Part shown: positions 1 to 9,135 of the stretch, in pieces
Position numbering within the stretch: position 1 is the first letter of the stretch
Layout: each line of letters starts with the position of its first letter
Assembly (NCBI RefSeq): GCF_000732615.1
Contig: NZ_JPGL01000008.1
Coordinates: forward strand, 186,001-250,000
Direction of reading: 5' to 3'
Length of the DNA: 64,000 bases
Source of the DNA: Burkholderia paludis
GTDB lineage: Bacteria; Pseudomonadota; Gammaproteobacteria; Burkholderiales; Burkholderiaceae
Notes under the pieces: model-generated
Seen by the model: only the letters and a program-made list of their open reading frames with translations
Databases searched by the model: none
Told to the model about the DNA's origin: nothing
Position numbers and translations under genes: made by a program

Positions 1-1285
1 GTGCATGGGCCACCGCTTCGTCGAGATCCGCGGCAAAGCGATCGATCACGCCGTCGCGCGTCTGCGGTCCGGTCACGCACATATGGATCGCCTCGGGATT
101 CTGCTGCCCGTTGAAACGCCAGCCGCGCCCGGCCATGAAATCGTTGACGTGATAGACATTGAACGCTGGCGAGTTGAACGAAAAACAGTATGTCGGCTTG
201 CCCAGCAGCTTCAGTTCCGGATGGCCGGCCACGACCTGTTGCATCGCGAGGGAAGTTTCGAAAATGCGCTTCGCCCGCTCGAGATAACCGGCCTTGCCGA
301 GATGGCGCATGGACGCCCAGGTCGCCGCGATCAACCCGCCGCTGCGACTGCCCGCCAAGCCCGGCGACGCGTACTTGCCGCCGATCCATTCGGGCAGGAT
401 GTAATACTGATAGCGGCGGAACGACGCGTCCCGCCATGCAAGCACCGAGGTTCCCTTGAGCCCGTAGCCGTACTTGTGCGTATCGGCCGAGATGGACGTC
501 ACACCGGGCAGCCGGAAATCGAAGACGGGAATGTTCGGGAAACCGAGCTGCTGGCCCCACGGCAGAATCCAGCCGCCCAGACAGCCGTCGACGTGGAGCC
601 ACACGTTCTTCTCGATCGCGATCTGCGACAGCGCCGGAATATCGTCGACCGTCCCGTACGGGTAGTTGGTCGCCGATCCGATGATGGCGATCGTGTTTTC
701 GTTGATATGCTCCCTGACGAAATCGAGATCGACTGTCGTGTCGTCGTTCAGCGGAGCGCGAATGACCTCGATCGAGAACAGATGGGCCGCCTTGGTAAAC
801 GCGGGATGCGCGCTGACCGGCCAGATGATGTTCGGCCGCGTGATCTTCTTTTCGGCGCGAGCCTTCTCGCGATAGCCGAGCATCGCGTTCAGGATGCTCT
901 CCGTGCCCCCGGAGCCGATCACCCCGCACGCCGAATGGCCGGGCGTAGCGGCCTTGACCGCGTCCCCGTTCAGCATTTCGAGCGTCATCTCAATGATCTC
1001 GGCCTCGAAGATGTTCATGCTCGGGCACAGGTCGCGCTGCAGCACGTTGGAATGGCTGAAGAAGCCGAAGCATTCGTTGAGAAACCGGTAATGCTCGTGT
1101 TCGCCGCTATACAGCGACCCGGAAACCTTCCCGCCTTCCCAGGCCTTGTCCTCCTGCTCCGACATGAACCGGATCCGCTCGAGGATCTCCGACTTGTCCA
1201 GACCCGCCTCCGGGAAACCGGAAATAGTGTCGAACCTGTCCGCGTACGGATAGAGCATCTCTTTAATCGTTTTCGGATCGATCAC
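1..1285 (-). CDS. Sphingosine-1-phosphate-lyase-like PLP-dependent enzyme (3' end cut off by window)
   Basis: This is a PLP fold-type I decarboxylase-family protein of which 428 residues are visible; the C-terminus lies outside the window. The expected landmarks are present: GGTES at about residues 126-130, the cofactor Asp in HVDGCLGG (231-238) and the Schiff-base Lys271 in SADTHKYGYGLKG. The THKYG context and overall layout are those of sphingosine-1-phosphate lyases, which split phosphorylated sphingoid bases into a fatty aldehyde and phosphoethanolamine; homologues are known in Burkholderia pseudomallei. A GTG start at 1285 is chosen because GGAG lies about 8 nt upstream and no ATG precedes it. 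It is the last visible gene of a minus-strand series with an RND/DUF1302/DUF1329 cassette. The true substrate is inferred; another phosphorylated amino alcohol or an amino-acid decarboxylase role is possible. Confidence 0.8.
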   Translation of the reverse strand, partial: MIDPKTIKEMLYPYADRFDTISGFPEAGLDKSEILERIRFMSEQEDKAWEGGKVSGSLYSGEHEHYRFLNECFGFFSHSNVLQRDLCPSMNIFEAEIIEMTLEMLNGDAVKAATPGHSACGVIGSGGTESILNAMLGYREKARAEKKITRPNIIWPVSAHPAFTKAAHLFSIEVIRAPLNDDTTVDLDFVREHINENTIAIIGSATNYPYGTVDDIPALSQIAIEKNVWLHVDGCLGGWILPWGQQLGFPNIPVFDFRLPGVTSISADTHKYGYGLKGTSVLAWRDASFRRYQYYILPEWIGGKYASPGLAGSRSGGLIAATWASMRHLGKAGYLERAKRIFETSLAMQQVVAGHPELKLLGKPTYCFSFNSPAFNVYHVNDFMAGRGWRFNGQQNPEAIHMCVTGPQTRDGVIDRFAADLDEAVAHA

Positions 1286-1319
1286 AGCTTGACTCCAATT
1301 GAAAGTAACTAAGAATTTT

Positions 1320-1341
1320 CGGAGCCGCCCGTGCGGCTCCG
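1320..1341 (-). terminator. Intercistronic hairpin between YCF48-like and lyase genes
   Basis: A perfect 9-bp stem (CGGAGCCGC / GCGGCTCCG) with a CCGT loop sits in the 97-bp gap. It has no T-run on the minus strand, so it may be a weak terminator or an mRNA processing/stability element that lowers lyase expression relative to the upstream genes. Confidence 0.45.
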
Positions 1342-1382
1342 GACCAACGAAACACACCGTCCGTCGTCACCGGCCCACAGTC

Positions 1383-2348
1383 TCAAGGCATGTCCAGCAC
1401 CCCTTCCTGCGAAAACCAGACCGGCTTGCCGCGCGCGCCGATCAGCACTGCGGTCAACGGCGCGCGATCCGGACGCTGGACCACGTCGATCGGCGTGCCG
1501 TCCGCGCGCTGTTTCAGCACAAGTCCGTCGAGCCCGACGCCCACCCATCCGCTTCGAGTTGCGATCAGGTCGGTAATCGAACTTTTGGTTGGCGGGTTCA
1601 GCGCTTGCCACGTCGTCCCGCCGTCGACACTCTGGTACAGACTGCCCAGCAGGCCGCCCACGACGATGCGCCCGTCGCGCAGCACTACCCCCGCCCACAA
1701 CGTCCCCTTGCCGCCCGTCGGCAGATATGTCCAGTTCGTGCCGCCATCGGTGGACTTCAGCACCATGCCCTGTTCGGACGCGACGTATAGCGCCCCGTGG
1801 CCGTCCGCGAAAACGCGGTACAGGTTGCGATCCGCCTTGACGCTGCCCGGCGGATTCGGCACGGTGGTCCGCGTCCACGTGTTGCCACCGTCGTGCGTCG
1901 TGAGCATCAGCGACCACAGGCCCACCGCGATCCCGTCCCGCGCGTTCGTAAACAGCACCGAGAACAACGGCTGGTCGATCGAGATGTCGATACGCTGCTT
2001 GCGCCACGTTTCGCCTCCGTCGTCGGTCGCGAGAATCACGCCCCACTGGCCGACGGCCCAGCCGTGCTGCGCATCGATGAAGGTGACGGCCGACAGCGTG
2101 GCCGACACAGGCACCTTGCCCGCCTGTCGCCACGTCTCGCCGTCGTCGTCGGACAGCAGCACCACGCCGTGCTCGCCCACCGCGACGATGCGGGAGCCTG
2201 CGCGCGCCGCATCCAGCAGCATCATGCGGGCCGGTACGGACCATGCATGGGCGGGCCTCGCCACGCTGTCGGCCACCGTGCCCGCGGGCCGGGCCAGGAC
2301 CACCGCACCGATACACAGCAGCACGCACGCGAAAATCGTCTTGATCAT
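1383..2348 (-). CDS. YCF48-like beta-propeller protein, cassette 1
   Basis: The 321-residue protein begins with a signal peptide (MIKTIFACVLLCIGAVVLA) and is then built of repeated blades carrying the BNR/YCF48 signature, for example SDDDGETW, TDDGGETW, THDGGNTW, STDGGTNW and SVDGGTTW. Such propellers are scaffolding or assembly factors; Ycf48 itself helps photosystem II assembly, but in proteobacteria the role is unknown. The start at 2348 is chosen because the signal peptide begins there; the open frame continuing upstream is inside the RND gene. It lies 17 bp downstream of the RND gene and is presumably its periplasmic partner. A paralogue occupies 27813-28781. Confidence 0.85.
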   Translation of the reverse strand: MIKTIFACVLLCIGAVVLARPAGTVADSVARPAHAWSVPARMMLLDAARAGSRIVAVGEHGVVLLSDDDGETWRQAGKVPVSATLSAVTFIDAQHGWAVGQWGVILATDDGGETWRKQRIDISIDQPLFSVLFTNARDGIAVGLWSLMLTTHDGGNTWTRTTVPNPPGSVKADRNLYRVFADGHGALYVASEQGMVLKSTDGGTNWTYLPTGGKGTLWAGVVLRDGRIVVGGLLGSLYQSVDGGTTWQALNPPTKSSITDLIATRSGWVGVGLDGLVLKQRADGTPIDVVQRPDRAPLTAVLIGARGKPVWFSQEGVLDMP

Positions 2349-2365
2349 GACCGGGTCTCCGTCAA

Positions 2366-4726
2366 TCAATGGCTGAAGAGGCCGGGCGCGCGCGCCGGCT
2401 TGCGGCGCGGAAACCCGCGCTCCAGCAGCGACGCAAGCGCCGGGAGTGCCGTCATCGCCATCAGCAGATTGACGATGAACATGAACGCGAGGAGCTTGCC
2501 CATGTCCGCCTGGAACTTGAGCGCCGAGAAACTCCATGTCGCGACGCCGATCGCCAGCGTGATCGCGGTGAAGATCGTCGCCACGCCCACCTCGAGCATC
2601 GCCTGCCGAACCGCTGTCACGATGTCCTGCCCGCCGGCGAGATGCACCTGCAACCGGTTGTAGATGTAGAACGCGTAGTCGACGCCGATGCCCACCGCCA
2701 GCACCATCACCGGCAACGTCGCCACCGTCAGCCCGATCTGCAGTTCCTTCATGAACCAGTAGCCGATGAAGGTCGCGACCGTCAGCGGCAGGCAGCAGGC
2801 GAGCATCGCGCGCCAGTCGCGATACGCGAGGAACACGAGAATCAGGATGGCGGCGTAGACATACAGCATCATCGGCAACTCGCTGCGCGCCACCTCCTCA
2901 TTGATGGCAGCCAGCACGCCAGCATTGCCCGCCGCGAGACGCACGGTCACGCCAGGAAACGGATGCAGCGACCGGTACGCCTTCACGTCCTCCAGAATGC
3001 GGTTGATCGTCGTCGCCTTGTGATCCGTCAGGAACAGATGCACGGCCGTCATGCTGCAGTCGCTCTTCATGAAACCCTTCATCCGGCCCACGTCGACAGA
3101 CACCGCGCCGTAGTTCTCCGGGTCGATCGGCACCACGTTCATCTTCGGGTAATCCTCGTTGTAGCCCTGGTTGTACCGGCGCAGCATCGCCGAGTACGAC
3201 TGCACCGACACGACGCCCGGCTCGGTCCGCATGGCATTCGTGAAATCGTCCTCGTAGAGCCCCACCGCCGGGTTGTCGCATGCGTTGCCGCCCGACTCGA
3301 TCGCCACCGTCAGCCAGTCGAGCCCCATGTCGTAGTTGCCGGCGATCGACGTCGCGTCGCGGTTGAAGCGCGCGTCCGCGCGCAGCTCCGGTGCGCCCGG
3401 CTGCAGTGTGCCGATCACGCGATCGCGGCTTTGCCATGCGGCGAACGCGAAGATCGCGACGGTCAGCACGACGGTCAGGCCGGCGTATCGCGGTTCGGCG
3501 ATCCGCGCCAGCGCACGCAGCGGCCTCGCGCGCTGCTGCGCGCGCTTGAGCGCGCTGTCCGCATAGCGCCTGGAGAAGTTGAAGCACGACGCGGCTACCG
3601 GCAGCAGGATCAGGTTCGTCACGATCTTGTATGCGACGCCGAGCGACGCGGTGACCGCAAGCTCGCGCACCATCGGGATGGGGATCAGCAGCAACGTGAT
3701 GAACGACACGAACGCGGTGATCAGCGCCAGCACGCCCGGAATCAACAACCCGCTGAAGCTGCGCCGTGCCGCCACGTACGAACTGTGCCCATGCGAAATC
3801 TCGCGCACGATGTAGTTCACCTGCTGCACGCCGTGCGACACGCCGATCGCGAACACCAGGAACGGCACCAGCACCGCGAGCGGGTCGAGGCCGAAGCCGA
3901 GCAGCTTCAGCGTGCCGAATTGCCAGACCAGCGACGTCAGCGAACAGACGATCAGCAGCACCGTGAAGCGCAGCGAATGGCAGTACCAGTACACCGCGAG
4001 CGCGGTCAGCAGCAGCGCGATCGCGCAGAAGCCGAGCACGGCCTTCGCGCCGTCGGCGATATCGCCGATCTGCTTCGCGAAGCCAATGATCTGAACCTCG
4101 TAGCCGGCATCCTCGAACGGCTGTCGGATCTTCTGTTCCAGCAAATGATTGAACGCGACGTAATCGATCACCTTGCCAGCCCGGTCGCGCTCGCTCAGTT
4201 CGGCGGTGATCATCGCGCTGTCCTCGCCGTGCGACACGAGCGTGCCGACATAACCGCCCAGCGTCGTCGCGCGGCGGACCTTCTCGACGATCGCCGGCGT
4301 CAGCTGATCCGGCGTGATCGTGCCGGAAATGATCGGCTCGGCCCGAAAACCTTCGTCGGTGATCTCGTTCACATAGGCGTTCGGCGTCCACAGCGACTGC
4401 ACGCCGATCCGGTCCACGTTCGGCAGGTACGTGACCGCCTGCGTGACGTCGTACAGTCGCGCCAGCCCCTCCTTCGTCCAGATCGAGCCCTTCCTCGCGC
4501 GCACGACGACCGTGATCCGGTTCGCGCCGAGCAGGTCGTTCCGGTATTGCTGGAACGTGCGGATGTACTCGTGACCGATCGGCATCTGCTTTTCGAAACC
4601 TGCATCCATGCGCAGTTGCACGGCGAACACGGCCATGACCACGGTAAACAAGCCGATCGCCGCGAGCACGATCACGCGATGACCGAAGAAAAGCCGCTCC
4701 AAATGGCTAACCAGGCGATTGAGCAC
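2366..4726 (-). CDS. RND/MMPL-family transporter, cassette 1
   Basis: The 786-residue inner-membrane protein has a first transmembrane segment near residues 16-36, a periplasmic domain, a cluster of helices around 225-400, a second periplasmic domain and a second helix cluster around 630-770. This is the duplicated plan of the RND superfamily. Its size and lack of a separate adaptor gene fit the MMPL/hydrophobe type better than tripartite AcrB-like pumps (about 1,040 residues). It starts with GTG preceded by AAGGGGT. Translation is tightly spaced with the DUF1302 gene upstream and YCF48-like gene downstream. Substrate unknown; a lipid or other hydrophobic molecule is inferred from its partners. 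A close paralogue is at 28811-31171. Confidence 0.9.
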   Translation of the reverse strand: MLNRLVSHLERLFFGHRVIVLAAIGLFTVVMAVFAVQLRMDAGFEKQMPIGHEYIRTFQQYRNDLLGANRITVVVRARKGSIWTKEGLARLYDVTQAVTYLPNVDRIGVQSLWTPNAYVNEITDEGFRAEPIISGTITPDQLTPAIVEKVRRATTLGGYVGTLVSHGEDSAMITAELSERDRAGKVIDYVAFNHLLEQKIRQPFEDAGYEVQIIGFAKQIGDIADGAKAVLGFCAIALLLTALAVYWYCHSLRFTVLLIVCSLTSLVWQFGTLKLLGFGLDPLAVLVPFLVFAIGVSHGVQQVNYIVREISHGHSSYVAARRSFSGLLIPGVLALITAFVSFITLLLIPIPMVRELAVTASLGVAYKIVTNLILLPVAASCFNFSRRYADSALKRAQQRARPLRALARIAEPRYAGLTVVLTVAIFAFAAWQSRDRVIGTLQPGAPELRADARFNRDATSIAGNYDMGLDWLTVAIESGGNACDNPAVGLYEDDFTNAMRTEPGVVSVQSYSAMLRRYNQGYNEDYPKMNVVPIDPENYGAVSVDVGRMKGFMKSDCSMTAVHLFLTDHKATTINRILEDVKAYRSLHPFPGVTVRLAAGNAGVLAAINEEVARSELPMMLYVYAAILILVFLAYRDWRAMLACCLPLTVATFIGYWFMKELQIGLTVATLPVMVLAVGIGVDYAFYIYNRLQVHLAGGQDIVTAVRQAMLEVGVATIFTAITLAIGVATWSFSALKFQADMGKLLAFMFIVNLLMAMTALPALASLLERGFPRRKPARAPGLFSH

Positions 4727-4789
4727 GACATTTACCCCTTCATGTATTGCGGCGGCGCGCGACGCGTGCCGGGCGCGACTGCGTCACCA

Positions 4790-6625
4790 TCAGAAATTAC
4801 GGGTGACGAACATCCCGACGAAATTCCGGTCCGCATACGGCTGTCCCACCGTCTGATGACCGCCGAAAAACGCGGTGAAATTGATGCCGGCCTGCCAGTT
4901 CGGCGGGTTCTGGTTGAACAGCACGTAGACGTTCAGCGACTTCGCGCCCTGCATGTAATTCCCGGTGAGCGTGGGCGTGTAGCCGTAGAGGCCGTCGGAA
5001 AACGTCACGCCGGGCGTGACCTGCCACCCGCGGATCAGCGTGCCGTCGTAGGTCCAGTTGAAATCGATCGTCGCGCCCACCGAGCTCGCCGTGCCCTGTG
5101 CGGCGGCGATCGGATAGCCCAGCCCCGATCCGTAGTTCAACCACGGCATATAACCGGCGGCCGGCACCTGCGTGACCGTCTGCCCGTCGATCGTCCGGGT
5201 GACGCCGCCCGAATTCAGCCCCGGGTAGTAGATCCAGGTCAGTTCCCAGGTCAGCGCGGCGGAATCGGCGCCGAGCAGCTTCAGGAACGGATATTCGCTG
5301 CGCGTCAGCGCCAGCAGCCCGTTGATGTCGTACTGGAATTTCTTCTTGTCGACCCATTGCTGGCAGTCGATACCCGCCACGCCGTTCGTGTTCAGGTCGA
5401 GCGGGCCGCCGGCGCCGTAGCAGCTCGACAGCGCGACGGCGTCGCGCGGCCGGTACGACAGCTCGGTGCCGATCGCCCAGGGCCCGAGCCCGAAGTTCGC
5501 GCTGACGCCGAACAGTTGCCGGTTCTGCGGATACGACCACTGTTCCGTTCCGTTTGCCAGCGACGCCAGCACCGGCGACTTGTCCGTGTAGTTCAGGTAG
5601 TAGAACGCAAAGTTCGCATCGAACGCGCGCGGCGAGTAATTGAACTTCACGCCGAATTGCGGCTTGTATTTCGATGGTGCCTGCCACGCAACGGGAACAC
5701 CGATGTCGTTGAAAGGCGGCCCCGCGAATGCGCCGTTCGCCAGCCCGTTCCTGATTGCGTTGAGCGTGTCCTGGTTGCCGGCTGCGCCCGGCCCCAGCGC
5801 ATTCGCAATCGTGCCCGCGCTCGGGCCGGCCACGTTGAGGTTGTTGGTGTTGAGCGTCAATGGCTCCGTGCCGCGTCCCATGATGTTCGACGTCGACCAG
5901 AACGACCCAACCGGCGGGTAGCGATTGCCGTTCCACTGGAACTGGTAGTAGGCCTCGGTGCTGAAGCCATGCGACAGATCGGACGCAAAACTGATCATCG
6001 GCGCCGGCAACAGCGCCTGCTTGAGCTGCGAGCCGGGGATCAGCAGCTTCTGCACGTCGATCGAGTTCGTCGCGTTGATGCCGCTTTGCGCGAACACGCT
6101 CTCGCCCCAGTTGATCACCTGGTTGCCGAGCCGAACGTGCGCGTTTCGCCCGTCGATCGTGAAATCCTTCTGCCCCCACAGATCGAGCAGTTGCGCGTTG
6201 TACACCACCTGTGCGGCAGCCGTGCTCGACAACGGCGTGCGGTTTGTATTGCCGGCCATGAAGTCGTACATGCCGGTGCCGCGCACCATGAACTTGAGCC
6301 CTTCGCTCGGCATCTTCAGCAGCAGCTCGCTGGTCGCGCTGATGTAGGTGCTGAACGGCTGCCCCTTGCGGTAGTTCAGGTCGCCGTTGTCCGCATAACC
6401 CCATTGGTTGGTGTTCGCAGCCGCGCCACAGCCGAATGCGTTCGGATCGCCCGTGAGCGAACAGCTCGGGTTCTTCGTGCGAATGCCCATGCCGGCCGTC
6501 AGGTTCGTGACCCACGAACCTTGCAGATCGCCCTGTCCGGCAGTGAAATCGTATCCATACGCGGTCGACGTCGCCACGCCGATCGATGTCATCGAAAATA
6601 TCGCATATCTAACTATTATTCTCAT
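4790..6625 (-). CDS. DUF1302 outer-membrane beta-barrel protein, cassette 1
   Basis: The 611-residue protein has a short N-terminal signal (TSIGVATSTAYGYDF). Its body is rich in alternating aromatic strands such as LNYRKGQPF and FAFYYLNY, and it ends in Phe (FVTRNF), the usual C-terminal residue for BAM-dependent outer-membrane barrels. It matches the DUF1302 family by length and by the conserved start 'GSWVTNLTAGMGIRTKNPSC', which includes a pair of cysteines shared with the paralogue at 31233-33074. Role inferred: the outer-membrane exit or entry port for whatever the RND protein moves. It lies 63 bp upstream of the RND gene. Confidence 0.88.
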   Translation of the reverse strand: MRIIVRYAIFSMTSIGVATSTAYGYDFTAGQGDLQGSWVTNLTAGMGIRTKNPSCSLTGDPNAFGCGAAANTNQWGYADNGDLNYRKGQPFSTYISATSELLLKMPSEGLKFMVRGTGMYDFMAGNTNRTPLSSTAAAQVVYNAQLLDLWGQKDFTIDGRNAHVRLGNQVINWGESVFAQSGINATNSIDVQKLLIPGSQLKQALLPAPMISFASDLSHGFSTEAYYQFQWNGNRYPPVGSFWSTSNIMGRGTEPLTLNTNNLNVAGPSAGTIANALGPGAAGNQDTLNAIRNGLANGAFAGPPFNDIGVPVAWQAPSKYKPQFGVKFNYSPRAFDANFAFYYLNYTDKSPVLASLANGTEQWSYPQNRQLFGVSANFGLGPWAIGTELSYRPRDAVALSSCYGAGGPLDLNTNGVAGIDCQQWVDKKKFQYDINGLLALTRSEYPFLKLLGADSAALTWELTWIYYPGLNSGGVTRTIDGQTVTQVPAAGYMPWLNYGSGLGYPIAAAQGTASSVGATIDFNWTYDGTLIRGWQVTPGVTFSDGLYGYTPTLTGNYMQGAKSLNVYVLFNQNPPNWQAGINFTAFFGGHQTVGQPYADRNFVGMFVTRNF

Positions 6626-6706
6626 TTACGTCGTCTCCCCCTGACCCCTGTTCGACCCCGACACACGCCACCGGCGCGCATCGGGCCTGCTGGTCATGCC
6701 GCGCGC

Positions 6707-8077
6707 CTAGCGCTCGCTGACGGATCGCAACGATTCCGCCGTGAAGAAATCGGCCTTGAAACGCGGATCGCTGGTTTCCTTGTACCAACGAATGTCCTTG
6801 CCCTGGCCGATCGACGATCCATCGAACACGTAGCGGCCGTTGCTCAGGTCGTACTGAACGAATGGCTCGTTGTCGCAGGCGCCGCCGAGCTCCCATACCG
6901 GAATCGGGTAGCTTTCCCGCACCTTCCACAGCTTGCCCTGCGCGTCGTAGTCTTCGCCGACGAGCGCCAGCCAGCTATCCTCGTCCAGATAGAACACCTT
7001 CTTCGACGACGCATGCCGTGCGGTCGGCTTGAGCGTCCCCTCGACGACCCACACGCGGTGCACCTCGTAGCGCCGGCCGTCGGCGGCTATCCCGTTCGGC
7101 GTCGCGACGTCGCGCAGCTTGCGCTTGAAGTCGTACATGCCAAACGCGTTGTACGGCACGAGCATTTCGCGCTTGCCGACCAGCTTCCAGTTGAAGCGGT
7201 CGATCGCCCCGTTGAACATGTTGACTTCGTCGATCAGATACTGGTTCTCGAAGCCGATCTGCGGCGCGTCGTGCACATAGGCCGGCATCCGGCGCACTCG
7301 GCGTTGCCCCGGGAAGTAGTAGTACGTATCGGATTCCTTATCGAAATACTGACGCTGCACCACCGCCTGCCCGGCCAGCGCGGCCGGCATCGTGGCCGAG
7401 AAGTAGCCCGCGATGCTGAGCTGGTCGACACCCTGCGGCGTCGCCTTGCCGTCCTTGCCGGTCGGGGTATAGTTAATCTGCGTGCCGCCGATCTCGATCC
7501 AGTCGTTACTCCCCGGGCGCGGCGACACGGACGTGACCACCGGCGCCCATTCGACCGCTTGTCCGCGATACCGCGTCTCGAAGTTGAGAATCGCTTCCGC
7601 ACCATTCTTCGGCTGCGGAAACGCCACGCCGGGGAACGTCGCCGTCTGGATCGTTTCGCCAGACGGTCCGAGCTTCGCATCGGCGAGGTTGGCCTTCGAA
7701 TTCTGCTCGGCGGTGTCCGGCAACTGGCATTCGCGATGCGACGGGTAGACGTCCATCCGGTAGCCCTTCATCTGCTTGACAAGCGCGATCTGGCCGGGTG
7801 ACAGCTTGTCGGCATACTTGTCGACACTCGACGCATCGATCGTGTACAGCGGCTTCTCGTTGCGATGCTTCCAGAAATCCCCGCGCGTCTTACCGTACTC
7901 CCAGCCCGCCTGCGGCGCCTGCCGGCCGGCGAACGCGGGCACGAGCCCGTCCTTGCCGGCCGCGCGTTCGGCGCCCACCGGGGTGAGGTCGTCGGCCGCG
8001 ACTGCGCTTGCGTTCACGTACAGCAAGGCGGCCGCCAGGGCAACCGACATGAATCCGCCTGTTCTATTTCTCATCAT
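6707..8077 (-). CDS. DUF1329 periplasmic protein, cassette 1
   Basis: The 456-residue protein has an N-terminal signal peptide (about residues 8-28) and the family hallmarks 'DLTPVGAERAA', 'YPSHRECQLP', 'YYYFPGQRRVRRMP' and 'RVWVVEGTLKP'. DUF1329 proteins are related to the LolA/LolB lipid-carrier fold, so a soluble periplasmic shuttle for a hydrophobic ligand is a reasonable inference. ATG codons at 8077 and 8074 are both possible. It is the first gene of cassette 1. The 254 bp separating it from the upstream phosphatase gene could hold its own promoter. Confidence 0.88.
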   Translation of the reverse strand: MMRNRTGGFMSVALAAALLYVNASAVAADDLTPVGAERAAGKDGLVPAFAGRQAPQAGWEYGKTRGDFWKHRNEKPLYTIDASSVDKYADKLSPGQIALVKQMKGYRMDVYPSHRECQLPDTAEQNSKANLADAKLGPSGETIQTATFPGVAFPQPKNGAEAILNFETRYRGQAVEWAPVVTSVSPRPGSNDWIEIGGTQINYTPTGKDGKATPQGVDQLSIAGYFSATMPAALAGQAVVQRQYFDKESDTYYYFPGQRRVRRMPAYVHDAPQIGFENQYLIDEVNMFNGAIDRFNWKLVGKREMLVPYNAFGMYDFKRKLRDVATPNGIAADGRRYEVHRVWVVEGTLKPTARHASSKKVFYLDEDSWLALVGEDYDAQGKLWKVRESYPIPVWELGGACDNEPFVQYDLSNGRYVFDGSSIGQGKDIRWYKETSDPRFKADFFTAESLRSVSER

Positions 8078-8331
8078 CGTTCTCCGTCCTGTTCCACCAA
8101 TACTCGACCGTCACGCACCCGCTCGCGATAGCGATTCTTCCCGACCCGAGCGCTCGCGCCATCCAGCCGTCGTTCCGCTCGCAGACACACGCCGTGTCGT
8201 ACGTCCGGTTTTCGTCTCCCGCCATTTTTTCAAAAAGGATTCCTAAATTAGTGAATATCGCCCCTCTTCAATTCATGTCAGCTCCCGTCTTCCACCCAGC
8301 CGTTGCGGTTCCGCGGACTCCGGACGACAGG

Positions 8332-9135
8332 TCAGCCCGACGATTCGTGGAAGATCGCCAGGACGGCCTCGTGCAACTCGCGGTTCGCGGCCGCCACCAC
8401 GATCCCCCCATTCATCGGCCTGGCACCATCCAGATCGGTCACTACCCCGCCGGCGGATTCGACGAGATGGATCAGCGGCACGACGTCGTAGGGTTCGAGC
8501 CCGGCTTCGACGACGAGATCAATGCAGCCGTGCGCGACCATCGCGAAGCTGTAGCAATCGCCGCCCCAGCGAAGCATCCGGCATTGCGCCATCAACCGCG
8601 AAAATGGACGCATCAGGTTTGCTCGCTCGATGAGGCGCGGATCCAGGCTGTACACGATCGCCTCGGACACCGATCGGCACGCCGACGTGCGAATCGATGC
8701 AACGGTGTTCCGGTGGAACAGACGCGGGCCGCCCGAGTCGGAGATGTACGTTTCGCCGGTAAAAGGCTGGTACATGACGCTGCCGACCGGTACGCCGTCG
8801 ATGACGAGGCCCACGAGGATCCCCCACAGCGGCATGCCGCAAATGAACGCCCTCGTGCCGTCGATCGGGTCAATGATCCAGTAGCTGTTCCCTTCGCCGG
8901 AACGACCGTACTCCTCGCCGATCACGGCCAGGCCCGGATCGACGCTCGACAGCCCCTCGCTGATGAGTCTTTCGATGCGCCGGTCGGCCTCGGTGACCGG
9001 ATCGAATACGCCTCGCGAATGCTTGTCGTCTATCTGCATTTGCGAACGAAAATAGGTGAACGCGATGTCTCCCGCACCATGAACGACGCGTACCGCGCGA
9101 TCGATCAACTCGTCAATGGTGTGCTTCATAACCAT
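8332..9135 (-). CDS. Inositol-monophosphatase-family phosphatase
   Basis: The 267-residue protein carries all motifs of the Mg2+-dependent IMPase/HisN superfamily: DPVTEADR (45-52), GEEYG (73-77), WIIDPIDGTRAF (86-97) and a late 'YDVVPLIHLVESAGG' motif. It should hydrolyse a phosphomonoester of a sugar, polyol or histidinol type; the substrate cannot be read from sequence. The start at 9135 is favoured over 9129 because AGGAA lies 5 nt upstream. It overlaps the 3' end of the kinase gene by 23 bp, so the two are translationally coupled. A kinase and a phosphatase in one operon is an unusual opposing pair. Confidence 0.88.
   Translation of the reverse strand: MVMKHTIDELIDRAVRVVHGAGDIAFTYFRSQMQIDDKHSRGVFDPVTEADRRIERLISEGLSSVDPGLAVIGEEYGRSGEGNSYWIIDPIDGTRAFICGMPLWGILVGLVIDGVPVGSVMYQPFTGETYISDSGGPRLFHRNTVASIRTSACRSVSEAIVYSLDPRLIERANLMRPFSRLMAQCRMLRWGGDCYSFAMVAHGCIDLVVEAGLEPYDVVPLIHLVESAGGVVTDLDGARPMNGGIVVAAANRELHEAVLAIFHESSG

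Noticed and set aside
1..1285. Glutamate/tyrosine decarboxylase as the identity of the first gene
   Set aside because: The fold is shared, but the SADTHKYGYGLKG context and overall motif spacing match S1P-lyase-type proteins better. Substrate remains unproven.
2369..7801. Plus-strand open frame of about 1,810 codons
   Set aside because: It lies opposite three well-supported minus-strand genes, is extremely rich in Arg, His and Asp, and resembles no family. It is a shadow created by GC-rich codon bias.
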